A DNA stretch of 63,453 nt from Firmicutes bacterium M10-2 (GTDB lineage: Bacteria > Bacillota_I > Bacilli_A > Erysipelotrichales > Erysipelotrichaceae): positions 53,933-117,385 of the forward strand of contig KE159699.1 in the NCBI GenBank assembly GCA_000403415.2, written 5' to 3'. The notes under the pieces are model-generated. The model saw only the letters and a program-made list of their open reading frames with translations. It was not told the DNA's origin and searched no databases. The position numbers and the translations under genes are program-made. Below, piece by piece: positions 35,028 to 42,547 of this stretch (positions are counted from its first letter, which is position 1; each line of letters opens with the position of its first letter).

Positions 35028-36133
35028 TGACTTTTTCTTTATCGTCGTTGTTCAACACTTTACTGGTTTCCGGTGTATTGATTTTTTTGCTTAATTTAGT
35101 TTTGATTCATAAAAAATTGTATTTGCTGTTTCGTGTTGATTTTTTATGCATGCTGGTTTGCATGGTCGTCTTGCACCTATGCCTACCGTTTGAGTTTTTC
35201 TTTACGAAGTCACTTCGTTCCAGGTATTTGATGACATATATTCAGGATTTTATTCTGCTTGAAATTTACGGATATCCTTTATATCAGATCTTATTCCTTA
35301 TTTGGGGTATCGGAATTGTGATCTATCTTGTTAAATATATACGAAAGATTCTTTGGATCAACCGATTTTATAAAAAGATCATTCAAAACGCGCAGTGCTT
35401 TTCAATCGAAGACTTGCTTGAAAAAACAATCGATTCAAACGCGAATGTATATGTTTCGAAACTGGTCAGTTCACCAATGGTTCTTGGATTTCACAAAAGT
35501 ATTCTTTTGCCTGATATCGAATTTGATCAAAGTGAATTGGAAAACATTTTGTATCATGAATTGCAGCATATAAAAAATCATGATATTTTGATCAAACATA
35601 TGCTCAACCTCCTTTCGATCGTTTATTGGTGGTTTCCTCCAATGAAAAAGTTAGCGAAGAATATCGGACTTATTTTGGAAATTCGGGTCGATTCGAAAGT
35701 AGTAGATTTTTCAGATAAGGAAAAGCTGTTCGGCTATACCCACACCTTAATCGATGTACAGAAAAAGCTGACAATGCTATCGATCCCGAACTGGAAAAAA
35801 AATGCGGCTTGTTTGATCGATGACCAGATCAGCGTATTAGAATATCGGATCAATTACTTGTTAAAAGAAGAGATCAAGAGAAAAACAAAATTCATTATCG
35901 TGATCTTTCTTGTCTGCTTGCCTTTTTTAAGCAACTCGATTATGCTGGAGCCTTATTATTACGACAATATGATGGAAAAAGGATATGGATATACGACCGA
36001 ATATATTATCGAAAACTGTGAATTGATCCATCATAAAGATGGTACATATGGTTTGCTGATGAACGGAAAAGAAGGAAGCTTGATCGATCCCAGTGGATTT
36101 ATCGCGCAAGGAATCAAGGTGAAGGAGGAATGA
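35027..36133 (+). CDS. M56-family membrane metalloprotease (BlaR1-like, no sensor domain)
   Basis: Membrane protease of 368 residues. Helices lie at about 11-27, 37-53, 85-103 and 290-305. The zinc motif is HELQH at 177-181 (YHELQHIKNHD). Unlike BlaR1/MecR1 there is no penicillin-binding sensor domain, only about 60 residues after the last helix. It should cleave the coupled BlaI repressor. Its stop TGA lies in GGAATGA, which was the stop/start overlap with a third gene before a HEARO element inserted there. Confidence 0.88.
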   Translation: MTFSLSSLFNTLLVSGVLIFLLNLVLIHKKLYLLFRVDFLCMLVCMVVLHLCLPFEFFFTKSLRSRYLMTYIQDFILLEIYGYPLYQILFLIWGIGIVIYLVKYIRKILWINRFYKKIIQNAQCFSIEDLLEKTIDSNANVYVSKLVSSPMVLGFHKSILLPDIEFDQSELENILYHELQHIKNHDILIKHMLNLLSIVYWWFPPMKKLAKNIGLILEIRVDSKVVDFSDKEKLFGYTHTLIDVQKKLTMLSIPNWKKNAACLIDDQISVLEYRINYLLKEEIKRKTKFIIVIFLVCLPFLSNSIMLEPYYYDNMMEKGYGYTTEYIIENCELIHHKDGTYGLLMNGKEGSLIDPSGFIAQGIKVKEE

Positions 36134-36446
36134 GAGTGTCAATCACCCATACTCTAAAGAGTAATGGGCTTGCAAAAGTCCATAATTGACTAGCCTAAGC
36201 CTTAACGGGCTACGTTATGTAAGAATAGCGGAATGATACTTATCAACCGTAAATAGTTACCGGTGAGTATACAGCCTAGCTCACTGCTCTAAGGACTGTC
36301 GCTAAACCGATCTGAGGGGTAGGATCCGTGCGTCAGCCAAAGACTTCGTCTTAAAACCTTACATAACATTGGCGAAGGCTACTTACAGTCTATGTTATTC
36401 CATAATGCAGACTGTGTTATAATTTTATTATCAAGAAAGGAGTGCC
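36134..36446 (+). ncRNA. HEARO / omega RNA
   Basis: Structured RNA in the place where IscB guide RNAs lie, directly upstream of iscB. Visible pairings: GTCAAT (36138-36143) with ATTGAC (36185-36190); hairpin CCCATACTCT / AGAGT-ATGGG (36146-36168); a perfect 10-bp long-range stem GTTATGTAAG (36214-36223) / CTTACATAAC (36358-36367) enclosing an AAGAC-TTC-GTCTT hairpin; and ACAGTCT / AGACTGT (36385-36415) near the end. In the family the guide is copied from the left flank, here the 3' end of the M56 gene. Confidence 0.8.
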
Positions 36447-36737
36447 ATTCGAATAGTATATGTATTGGATCAATCAGGACAGCCGCTTATGCCAACCAAA
36501 CATGGTATACGGAAACGTAATCAGGCTGAATACGTTGTACACAGATACCGGCTATTTGATAAAGTACAATATCAAAATAACGAATATTTCATATTTGGAA
36601 GAAGAAAGACAGGATATTTTGACATGCGTACATTAACAGGTGTAAAAGTAAAGAATGGCAGTATAAGCTGCAAAAAACTCAAGTTATTGGAAAAATCCAA
36701 AAAATACCTGACAGAAACAAGATTACAAACAACATAA
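36447..36737 (+). pseudogene. iscB: Internally deleted iscB (PLMP motif fused to C-terminal domain)
   Basis: Frame of 96 residues. It opens with IRIVYVLDQSGQPLMPT, the RRXRR/PLMP start of IscB, then jumps to the IscB C-terminal region (RKRNQA, HRYRLFDKV, FIFGRRKTGYFDMR, KKLKLLE). The RuvC, bridge-helix and HNH parts, roughly 380 residues, are missing, so no cleavage is possible. AAAGGAG (36436-36442) is followed by ATT at the position of the usual ATG. Either ATT is used or the start was lost. The remaining part could still bind the RNA or the target-flanking site. Confidence 0.8.
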
Positions 36738-36812
36738 CAAAAATATTAAAGAAAGGAGAAGACCACTCCTACCATATCCTAAAGCATATGGTTTTCCGTG
36801 GTTAAAATTATT

Positions 36813-37025
36813 ATGAAAAAACTGATGATATCCGTATTGTGTGGCATAATGCTTGTGTTATGTCCGATGAATTGCCAGATCGAAGCGAAGGCACCGGAAG
36901 ATACGTCCGTACAGCCGATGAGCGATCATATCGAGTGGGTTTATCAAAACTTTGACGGCGTCATTTACAAGCGATTATACAATTTCACCACTCAGGAATG
37001 GGTCGGACGCTGGATCCGAGCCTAG
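36813..37025 (+). CDS. Small secreted peptide, cut off from its ribosome site
   Basis: Protein of 70 residues: signal peptide (KKLMISVLCGIMLVLCPMNC, cleavage near EAKA) and a mature peptide of about 43 residues with YQNFDGVIYKRLYNFTTQEW and WVGRWIRA, a tryptophan/aromatic pattern seen in small secreted Bacillota proteins. No Shine-Dalgarno lies before the ATG (GTTAAAATTATT). The AAGGAGG that would have served it stands at 36123-36129, before the HEARO element. It was probably the third gene of the blaI-M56 operon. Confidence 0.65.
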   Translation: MKKLMISVLCGIMLVLCPMNCQIEAKAPEDTSVQPMSDHIEWVYQNFDGVIYKRLYNFTTQEWVGRWIRA

Positions 37026-37027
37026 GA

Positions 37028-37066
37028 AAAAAACGGAAGGAAAATCGATTCTTTCCGTTTTTTTTA
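37028..37066 (+). terminator. Terminator of the blaI-M56-peptide operon
   Basis: AAAAAACGGAA-GGAAA / TCTTTCCGTTTTTT stem. Confidence 0.85.
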
Positions 37067-37074
37067 TTTGGATC

Positions 37075-37104
37075 AAAAAAGAAGATGCGGTTTTTAGCAT
37101 CTTC
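37075..37104 (-). terminator. Terminator of the MsmK-type ATPase gene
   Basis: GAAGATGC / GCATCTTC hairpin, T-run on the minus strand. Confidence 0.85.
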
Positions 37105-37112
37105 TGGTTATC

Positions 37113-38261
37113 TTAATGAACAAGTTCGCCGGTGGTCGGATCGATATCGACAAGGACATTTTCCTGTGTATCCTTATCGAAGATATGGATCTTGTTGTTG
37201 TCGAAAGCAAGCTCGATTGTATCTCCAACGCGAACCGGCGTATCCGGTTCCACAGTTGCTGTAATTTGCTGACCGTTGACATTGACATAAAGGTTGGATG
37301 TCGATCCCAGCATTTCATATACATCAACGTGTCCCTTTACTTTTGAATGAGGGAATTTAGCCAGCATTTCAGGAGAATCTCCCAAATCTTCCGGACGAAT
37401 TCCGACGGTTACTTCCTGTCCGTCTTTATATCCTTTTTTCTTAAGGCGGGCAGCTTTATCGTCTGCAAGTTTTACATCATGATCTGCGATTGTAACAAAT
37501 ATATCATTGCCTTTTTCTTTCAAGGTCGCTTCGATAAAGTTCATTTGCGGAGCTCCGATAAATCCGGCAACAAATTTATTGATAGGAGAATCATAAAGAT
37601 TTTGCGGTGTATCGATTTGTTGTACTTCGCCATCGCTCATAACAACGATTCGATCACCCAAAGTCATGGCTTCGGTTTGGTCATGGGTTACATAAACAAT
37701 TGTCGAGCCAAGCTTTTCGTGAAGTCTTGAGATTTCGACACGCATCTGTCCACGCAGCTTTGCATCAAGGTTCGAGAGAGGTTCATCCATCAGTAATACT
37801 TTCGGATGGCGCACGATTGCCCGACCCATTGCGACACGCTGTCTTTGTCCTCCCGAAAGAGCTTTTGGTTTACGATCCAGCAGGCTTTCAAGACCTAACG
37901 TTTTTGCTGCTTCGTCAACACGTGCATCAATTTCGTTTTTCGGTAATTTCGCGATCTTTAACGGAAATTCCATATTTTCGCGAACGGTCATATGCGGATA
38001 AAGTGCATAACTTTGGAACACCATTGCGATGTCACGATCTTTCGGTTCGGCATCATTCACTCGATTGCCGTCAATCATTAGATCGCCGCCAGTAATGTCC
38101 TCAAGTCCTGCAATCATGCGCAGTGTTGTCGATTTTCCGCATCCGGAAGGTCCGACAAAAATAACAAATTCACCATCTTTGATGTCGAGGTTGAAATCTT
38201 TAACGGCAACAAACCCATTAGGATATGTTTTATTGATATGTTTTAAATTTAAATCAGCCAT
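37113..38261 (-). CDS. msmK: Sugar ABC transporter ATPase, MsmK/UgpC type
   Basis: ATPase of 382 residues of the CUT1 sugar-importer group. Walker A GPSGCGKST, Q-loop FQSYALYPHMTV, signature LSGGQRQRVAMGRAIVR, Walker B LLMDEPLSNLD. The C-terminal third is the TOBE/OB regulatory domain (VTVGIRPEDLGD). MsmK-like ATPases often serve several importers that lack their own ATPase. The binding protein and permease genes at 39.4-42.5 kb have none, so this is their probable motor. Confidence 0.93.
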   Translation of the reverse strand: MADLNLKHINKTYPNGFVAVKDFNLDIKDGEFVIFVGPSGCGKSTTLRMIAGLEDITGGDLMIDGNRVNDAEPKDRDIAMVFQSYALYPHMTVRENMEFPLKIAKLPKNEIDARVDEAAKTLGLESLLDRKPKALSGGQRQRVAMGRAIVRHPKVLLMDEPLSNLDAKLRGQMRVEISRLHEKLGSTIVYVTHDQTEAMTLGDRIVVMSDGEVQQIDTPQNLYDSPINKFVAGFIGAPQMNFIEATLKEKGNDIFVTIADHDVKLADDKAARLKKKGYKDGQEVTVGIRPEDLGDSPEMLAKFPHSKVKGHVDVYEMLGSTSNLYVNVNGQQITATVEPDTPVRVGDTIELAFDNNKIHIFDKDTQENVLVDIDPTTGELVH

Positions 38262-38383
38262 AAATGCTTTTGGTTCTCCTTATCTTGTTATTTCCTTCAC
38301 GCTTTCCCAATCTAAAATAAAAGCGGTTTCATTTCTATCATTATTCCATAGTAAAAAAAAAACTTCAAGCAATTTGTTGAAGC

Positions 38384-39082
38384 TTAAGATTTATTTTCAG
38401 TTTTAAAAATTTGCGCGATATACATGGCCATGATCAGAGCAAAAGAAATCATAAACAATAAAAGAAGCCAAATGTTCCAATGCCAAACGTTTTGACCGAG
38501 CCTTGAAATGCATGTGATCAAGAATTCTAGACCAATACAAATCAAAAGAAACTTTTTCTTCTTGGTCCGAATCGCTTGCATGATCAGTAAGGTCCATCCT
38601 ACTTGCAAAACTAGAAGACAAAGCTGGCCGACACCTTCTGCCATCAGAGCGCTTGTCACTCCAAGTTTAGCGATATAAGACGAAGCCATAATGCTGATGA
38701 TTACATTCATACCGACTGTAAGGGCAGTTTCGAATCCACCGAAACCGATTCCGAATGCGACACCATCCAAATTGGTCGTTTCATGTTTCAAAAAGATATA
38801 AATGATCAAGTAACGGAACAATTCCGCAAATACTGTATTCGTCAAGGAAAAGAATACAAGGTAAAGGGAATAATGAGCGGATATCCATTGACTTACGGTA
38901 TCGTTCGAAAGGATAAGCGACATCAAAGGCATAAACAAGCTCATTTGAAATAATATGTAGGTCAAGGCACCAAAAATAAGCGGTTTCCATTTTCCTTCAT
39001 AATGTAGTCCGAGATAGATCGCAATAAGGATAGGTACCACGATCGAGCAGGCGATCGCGAAACACTGTGAAAACAATAACAT
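38384..39082 (-). CDS. YhfC-family membrane protein
   Basis: Membrane protein of 232 residues with seven or eight helices. It follows the YhfC/putative membrane peptidase family (PF10086): an AELFRYLIIYIFLKHE segment and GVAFGIGFGGFETAL in the middle. The family usually carries GHGGxE at this position. Here the His is Phe (GFGGFE), so a proposed metal-protease function may be lost or the motif differs. It is transcribed upstream of msmK on the same strand with a separate ribosome site. Confidence 0.65.
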   Translation of the reverse strand: MLLFSQCFAIACSIVVPILIAIYLGLHYEGKWKPLIFGALTYILFQMSLFMPLMSLILSNDTVSQWISAHYSLYLVFFSLTNTVFAELFRYLIIYIFLKHETTNLDGVAFGIGFGGFETALTVGMNVIISIMASSYIAKLGVTSALMAEGVGQLCLLVLQVGWTLLIMQAIRTKKKKFLLICIGLEFLITCISRLGQNVWHWNIWLLLLFMISFALIMAMYIAQIFKTENKS

Positions 39083-39384
39083 AAATCGATTACCTCATAA
39101 TATTTCTAATAAATTTTTGCAATTCAATTTTAATGATACACAATTTTTTACTTTTTTTCCATAATTTCCCAAAAAAAGCACTTTAGAATATGTAACTTTT
39201 TCGGATTATCTCAATTCAAACGCTCAAAGTGTCCTGTTTGGTTGTTTATTTGGAAAAGTCGGTTCTGTTGTGCAACCTCGTTTGCAAAATTACACTAGGC
39301 TGATTTAAGCTTGAGCTAGTACAAGCGCTTACAAAGTGCATAAAAGACTGTTTCTCAAGAAACGAAGGAGGAAGTTTTACTATC
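39083..39384 (+). promoter_or_regulatory. Promoter and cre site of the sugar ABC operon
   Basis: Gap of 302 bp. TTGTGC at 39268-39273, a 17-bp spacer and TACACT at 39291-39296 form a promoter for the binding-protein gene. TACAAGCGCTTACA at 39320-39333 matches a CcpA cre (other strand TGTAAGCGCTTGTA) and lies just downstream of the expected start, where CcpA acts as a roadblock. GAAGGAGGAAG precedes the gene. The left part is AT-rich and holds nothing else recognisable. Confidence 0.6.
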
Positions 39385-40689
39385 ATGAAGAAATGGCAAA
39401 CAATGTTGTCAGCAGGTATGGCAGCAACAATGTTACTAGCAGGATGCGGAAGCTCAGGCTCATCAGATTCCGGATCGGACAAAAAAGGATCTGTTTATTA
39501 TTTAAACTTTAAACCAGAACAAGATGAAGCTTGGCAAAACTTAGCTAAGAAATACACAGAAGAAAAAGGTGTGGATGTAAAAGTTGTAACTGCCGCTTCC
39601 GGAAACTATGAAACAACCCTGATGTCTGAAATGGGTAAAAGCGGAGCACCGACATTATTCCAGGTTAACGGACCGATCGGTTTGAAGAACTGGGAAGATT
39701 ATGCGTATAATTTAAAAGGAACACCGATTTACGAACAATTGACAAGCGATTCTTACGCGCTTGACAATGGTGATGATTCAGTGGCGGCAATTGCTTATTG
39801 TATCGAATCATATGGACTGATCGTAAATGAAAAATTATTGAAAGAAGCCGGATATACAGTAGATGACATTAAATCTTTCGATGACTTGAAGAAAGTCGCT
39901 GATGATATCACAAGTCGTAAAGATGAATTAAAATTTTCGGCCTTTACATCAGCAGGTATGAATGGATCAAGTGACTGGCGTTATAAGACTCATTTGGCTA
40001 ATATGCCAATCTACTTCGAATACACAGACAAAGGAATTAACTCTTCCGAAGCAATCGAAGGAAAATACCTTGATGAATATCGTAAAATTTTCGACCTTTA
40101 CATTACCGATTCGACAGTTCCTGGAAAAGATCTTGCGGCAAAGACCGGAGATGACAGTCGAAACGAATTTGAAAAAGGTGAAGCCGTATTCTATCAAAAC
40201 GGTTCTTGGGAATATACAAACCTTGTTGATTCGGGAATGGATCCAAATGAATTGACGATGATTCCAATCTACTTTGGCGTTGGCGAAGAAGAAAATCAGG
40301 GACTTTGCACAGGTACTGAAAACTACTGGGTAGTCAACAATGAAGCGTCTGAAGAAGATATTCAGGCAACTCTTGATTTCATGGAATGGTGTGTAACTTC
40401 CGATGAAGGAACGACTGCAATGGCCGATGATATGGGATTTGTTATTCCGTTTAAAGACGCAAAACCAAGTGATAACGTATTTGTAGCCAAAGATCAAAAG
40501 ATGACCGAAGAAGGCAAGACGCCGATTAGCTGGGCATTCACAACAATTCCTAGCGAAGAATGGAAAAACGGTGTAGGTTCTGCCTTGATCGCATATGCAG
40601 CGGATCCAACCGATGCAAATTGGGATAAAGTCAAAACAGCATTTGTTGATGGATGGAAGACAGAATACGATCTTACAAACGAAAAATAA
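39385..40689 (+). CDS. Sugar ABC transporter, substrate-binding lipoprotein
   Basis: Extracellular receptor of a CUT1 importer, 434 residues. Lipobox LLAGC (Cys about 21) and a Gly/Ser linker precede a SBP_bac_1 fold with GAPTLFQVNGPIGLKNWEDYA, FEKGEAVFYQNGSW and the aromatic-rich C-terminal lobe. The nearby malQ, alpha-amylase and shared MsmK ATPase suggest a maltodextrin or other alpha-glucoside ligand. A hairpin after the gene probably reduces expression of the permeases relative to the receptor. Confidence 0.9.
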   Translation: MKKWQTMLSAGMAATMLLAGCGSSGSSDSGSDKKGSVYYLNFKPEQDEAWQNLAKKYTEEKGVDVKVVTAASGNYETTLMSEMGKSGAPTLFQVNGPIGLKNWEDYAYNLKGTPIYEQLTSDSYALDNGDDSVAAIAYCIESYGLIVNEKLLKEAGYTVDDIKSFDDLKKVADDITSRKDELKFSAFTSAGMNGSSDWRYKTHLANMPIYFEYTDKGINSSEAIEGKYLDEYRKIFDLYITDSTVPGKDLAAKTGDDSRNEFEKGEAVFYQNGSWEYTNLVDSGMDPNELTMIPIYFGVGEEENQGLCTGTENYWVVNNEASEEDIQATLDFMEWCVTSDEGTTAMADDMGFVIPFKDAKPSDNVFVAKDQKMTEEGKTPISWAFTTIPSEEWKNGVGSALIAYAADPTDANWDKVKTAFVDGWKTEYDLTNEK

Positions 40690-40721
40690 AGACACTGTCT
40701 AAAATTTAATGAAAATGAATG

Positions 40722-40747
40722 ACAGGCAGATAGAAATGTCTGCCTGT
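40722..40747 (+). terminator. Intercistronic hairpin (partial terminator or mRNA stabiliser)
   Basis: Perfect stem ACAGGCAGA / TCTGCCTGT with an 8-nt loop, followed by only a few T residues. This is typical between receptor and permease genes, where it sets different expression levels. Confidence 0.65.
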
Positions 40748-40771
40748 TTCATTTGGATAAGGAGGAATTCT

Positions 40772-41623
40772 ATGGAACGAACATTAAAAAAATATGGATG
40801 GCTGTTCGTGCTTCCGACTCTTGTCGCATTCACGATCGGATTCATCGTTCCGTTTGTGGAAGGGTTGTATTTATCGTTTTGTCAGTTCACCACAGTAGGC
40901 AATGCGACATTTATTGGATTTGAAAACTATGTTTCTGCTCTGACAGATGCATCATTCATAAAATCCGCGGGATTTACGGTTCTTGTCGCTATTGTTAATG
41001 TACTGGCAATTAATATTCTCGCATTTGCGCTTGCGATGGCGTTGACGCAAAAATTAAAAGGGACAAACTTGTTCCGTACTGTATTTTTCATGCCAAACTT
41101 AATCGGCGGTATCGTACTTGGTTATATTTGGCAAATCTTGCTTAACTGTGTCCTCTCCATTGTCGGAGAACCGTTGCTTCGCTTGAACGCAACAGCAGGA
41201 TACTGGGGTATTATCATCCTTATGTGTTGGCAGCAAATCGGATATATGATGATCATTTATATTGCCGGTTTGCAAAACGTTCCGGATGATCTGATTGAAG
41301 CTGCAAGGATTGATGGCGCGACTGACTGGCAGATTTTATGGAAAATAAAAGTTCCAATGATGATGCCTTCCATTACGATCTGCGTATTCCTGACCCTTAC
41401 GAACAGTTTCAAGTTATTCGATCAGAACTTGGCATTGACGGCCGGGGATCCAAACCATATGACCGACATGCTTGCGTTGAATATTTATCAAACGTTCTAC
41501 TCTCGGGCCGGAAAATTATGGAAAGGAATCGGTCAGGCAAAAGCCGTTCTCTTCTCGATCGTTGTCGTTCTTGTCAGCTTCTGGCAATTGCGTGCAACCC
41601 GTTCTAAGGAGGTACAACAATAA
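40772..41623 (+). CDS. Sugar ABC transporter permease (MalF type)
   Basis: Inner-membrane permease of 283 residues with six helices. The BPD_transp_1 coupling loop is visible as EAARIDGATDWQILWKIKVPMMMPS (EAA motif). AAGGAGGAA precedes ATG 40772. It shares its final base with the ATG of the second permease, so both are made together. It works with the receptor upstream and, by inference, the MsmK-type ATPase on the other strand. Confidence 0.92.
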   Translation: MERTLKKYGWLFVLPTLVAFTIGFIVPFVEGLYLSFCQFTTVGNATFIGFENYVSALTDASFIKSAGFTVLVAIVNVLAINILAFALAMALTQKLKGTNLFRTVFFMPNLIGGIVLGYIWQILLNCVLSIVGEPLLRLNATAGYWGIIILMCWQQIGYMMIIYIAGLQNVPDDLIEAARIDGATDWQILWKIKVPMMMPSITICVFLTLTNSFKLFDQNLALTAGDPNHMTDMLALNIYQTFYSRAGKLWKGIGQAKAVLFSIVVVLVSFWQLRATRSKEVQQ

Positions 41624-42465
41624 TGACCAAGAAAAAGAAGGTTATCAATATTATCCTGCTTGTGATCATGATCCCGCTCGCCCTTGCGTGGATCTATCCG
41701 ATCTTCATGATCTTGAACAACTCGTTGAAGATCGAATCGGCCATTACGACAAGTTCGGCATTCGATCTTGTCAACTCGGCATCATTTGGCGGACTTGAGA
41801 ATTATGTGAAGGCCATCAATTCATTTGGATTTTTGGCATCATTAGGATATTCTGTGCTAATTACGGTTACATCCGTGGCAGCAATCATCATTTTATGTTC
41901 GATGTGCGCTTGGTACATTACTCGTGTTCAAACAAAAGTAAATAACTTTTTATATTATTTATTTGTGTTTTCGATGGTCGTACCGTTTCAGATGGTTATG
42001 TTTACTCTTTCGCAAACGGCCGATATGTTAAAACTGAACAATCCGTATAATTTGTGGATCATTTATTTAGGGTTTGGTGCCGGTTTGGCTGTATTCATGT
42101 TTGCCGGATTTGTGAAAGCGATTCCGGTTGAAATCGAAGAGGCAGCCATGATTGATGGATGCACACCACTTCAGATTTTTTTCAAGATTGTTGTACCGAT
42201 TTTGAAACCAACCATGGTTTCGGTAGCGATCTTGGAAGCAATGTGGGTCTGGAACGATTATCTCTTGCCGACACTGGTTCTTGATATCACGAAATATAAG
42301 ACGATCCCAATGTTGATTCAATATTTCCGCGGAAGCTATGGACGTGTTGAAATGGGTCCTATGATGGCATCCATTATGCTGACTGTCATTCCGGTCATCA
42401 TTGTATATATTTTCGGGCAAAAATATATTATCAAAGGTGTTGCGGCCGGCGCAGTCAAAGGATAA
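41623..42465 (+). CDS. Sugar ABC transporter permease (MalG type)
   Basis: Second CUT1 permease, 280 residues, six helices. The EAA loop reads EEAAMIDGCTPLQIFFKIVVPILKP. The C-terminus (YIIKGVAAGAVKG) is the typical MalG tail that contacts the ATPase. It starts at the overlapping TAATG of the first permease. A terminator follows and separates it from malQ. Confidence 0.92.
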   Translation: MTKKKKVINIILLVIMIPLALAWIYPIFMILNNSLKIESAITTSSAFDLVNSASFGGLENYVKAINSFGFLASLGYSVLITVTSVAAIIILCSMCAWYITRVQTKVNNFLYYLFVFSMVVPFQMVMFTLSQTADMLKLNNPYNLWIIYLGFGAGLAVFMFAGFVKAIPVEIEEAAMIDGCTPLQIFFKIVVPILKPTMVSVAILEAMWVWNDYLLPTLVLDITKYKTIPMLIQYFRGSYGRVEMGPMMASIMLTVIPVIIVYIFGQKYIIKGVAAGAVKG

Positions 42466-42479
42466 AGAGATACAACCAT

Positions 42480-42510
42480 AAGAAGCTCATACACAAATGG
42501 GCTTCTTTGT
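42480..42510 (+). terminator. Terminator of the sugar transporter operon
   Basis: AAGAAGC / GCTTCTT hairpin and T-rich tail. Confidence 0.75.
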
Positions 42511-42547
42511 TTTATAATGATATAGACTGAAAGTGAGAAATTATAAT

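Larger units (their letters stand above)
36134..36812 (+). mobile_element. HEARO (IscB-type, IS200/IS605-related) element with deleted iscB
   Basis: Inserted directly after ATGA (36130-36133), the target rule reported for HEARO elements. From left to right: a structured omega-RNA region (36134-36446), a rump iscB frame (36447-36737), and a right-end hairpin CCAC..ACCATA / TATGGT..GTGG at about 36764-36801. No transposase is present. The exact right end is uncertain (36812 or, if the regenerated ATGA belongs to it, 36816). The flanks rejoin into an intact operon if the element is removed. Confidence 0.85.

Noticed and set aside
36134-36446. CRISPR-like or group II intron RNA
   Set aside because: No repeats with spacers and no domain V. 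The downstream PLMP/IscB frame identifies the RNA better as HEARO.
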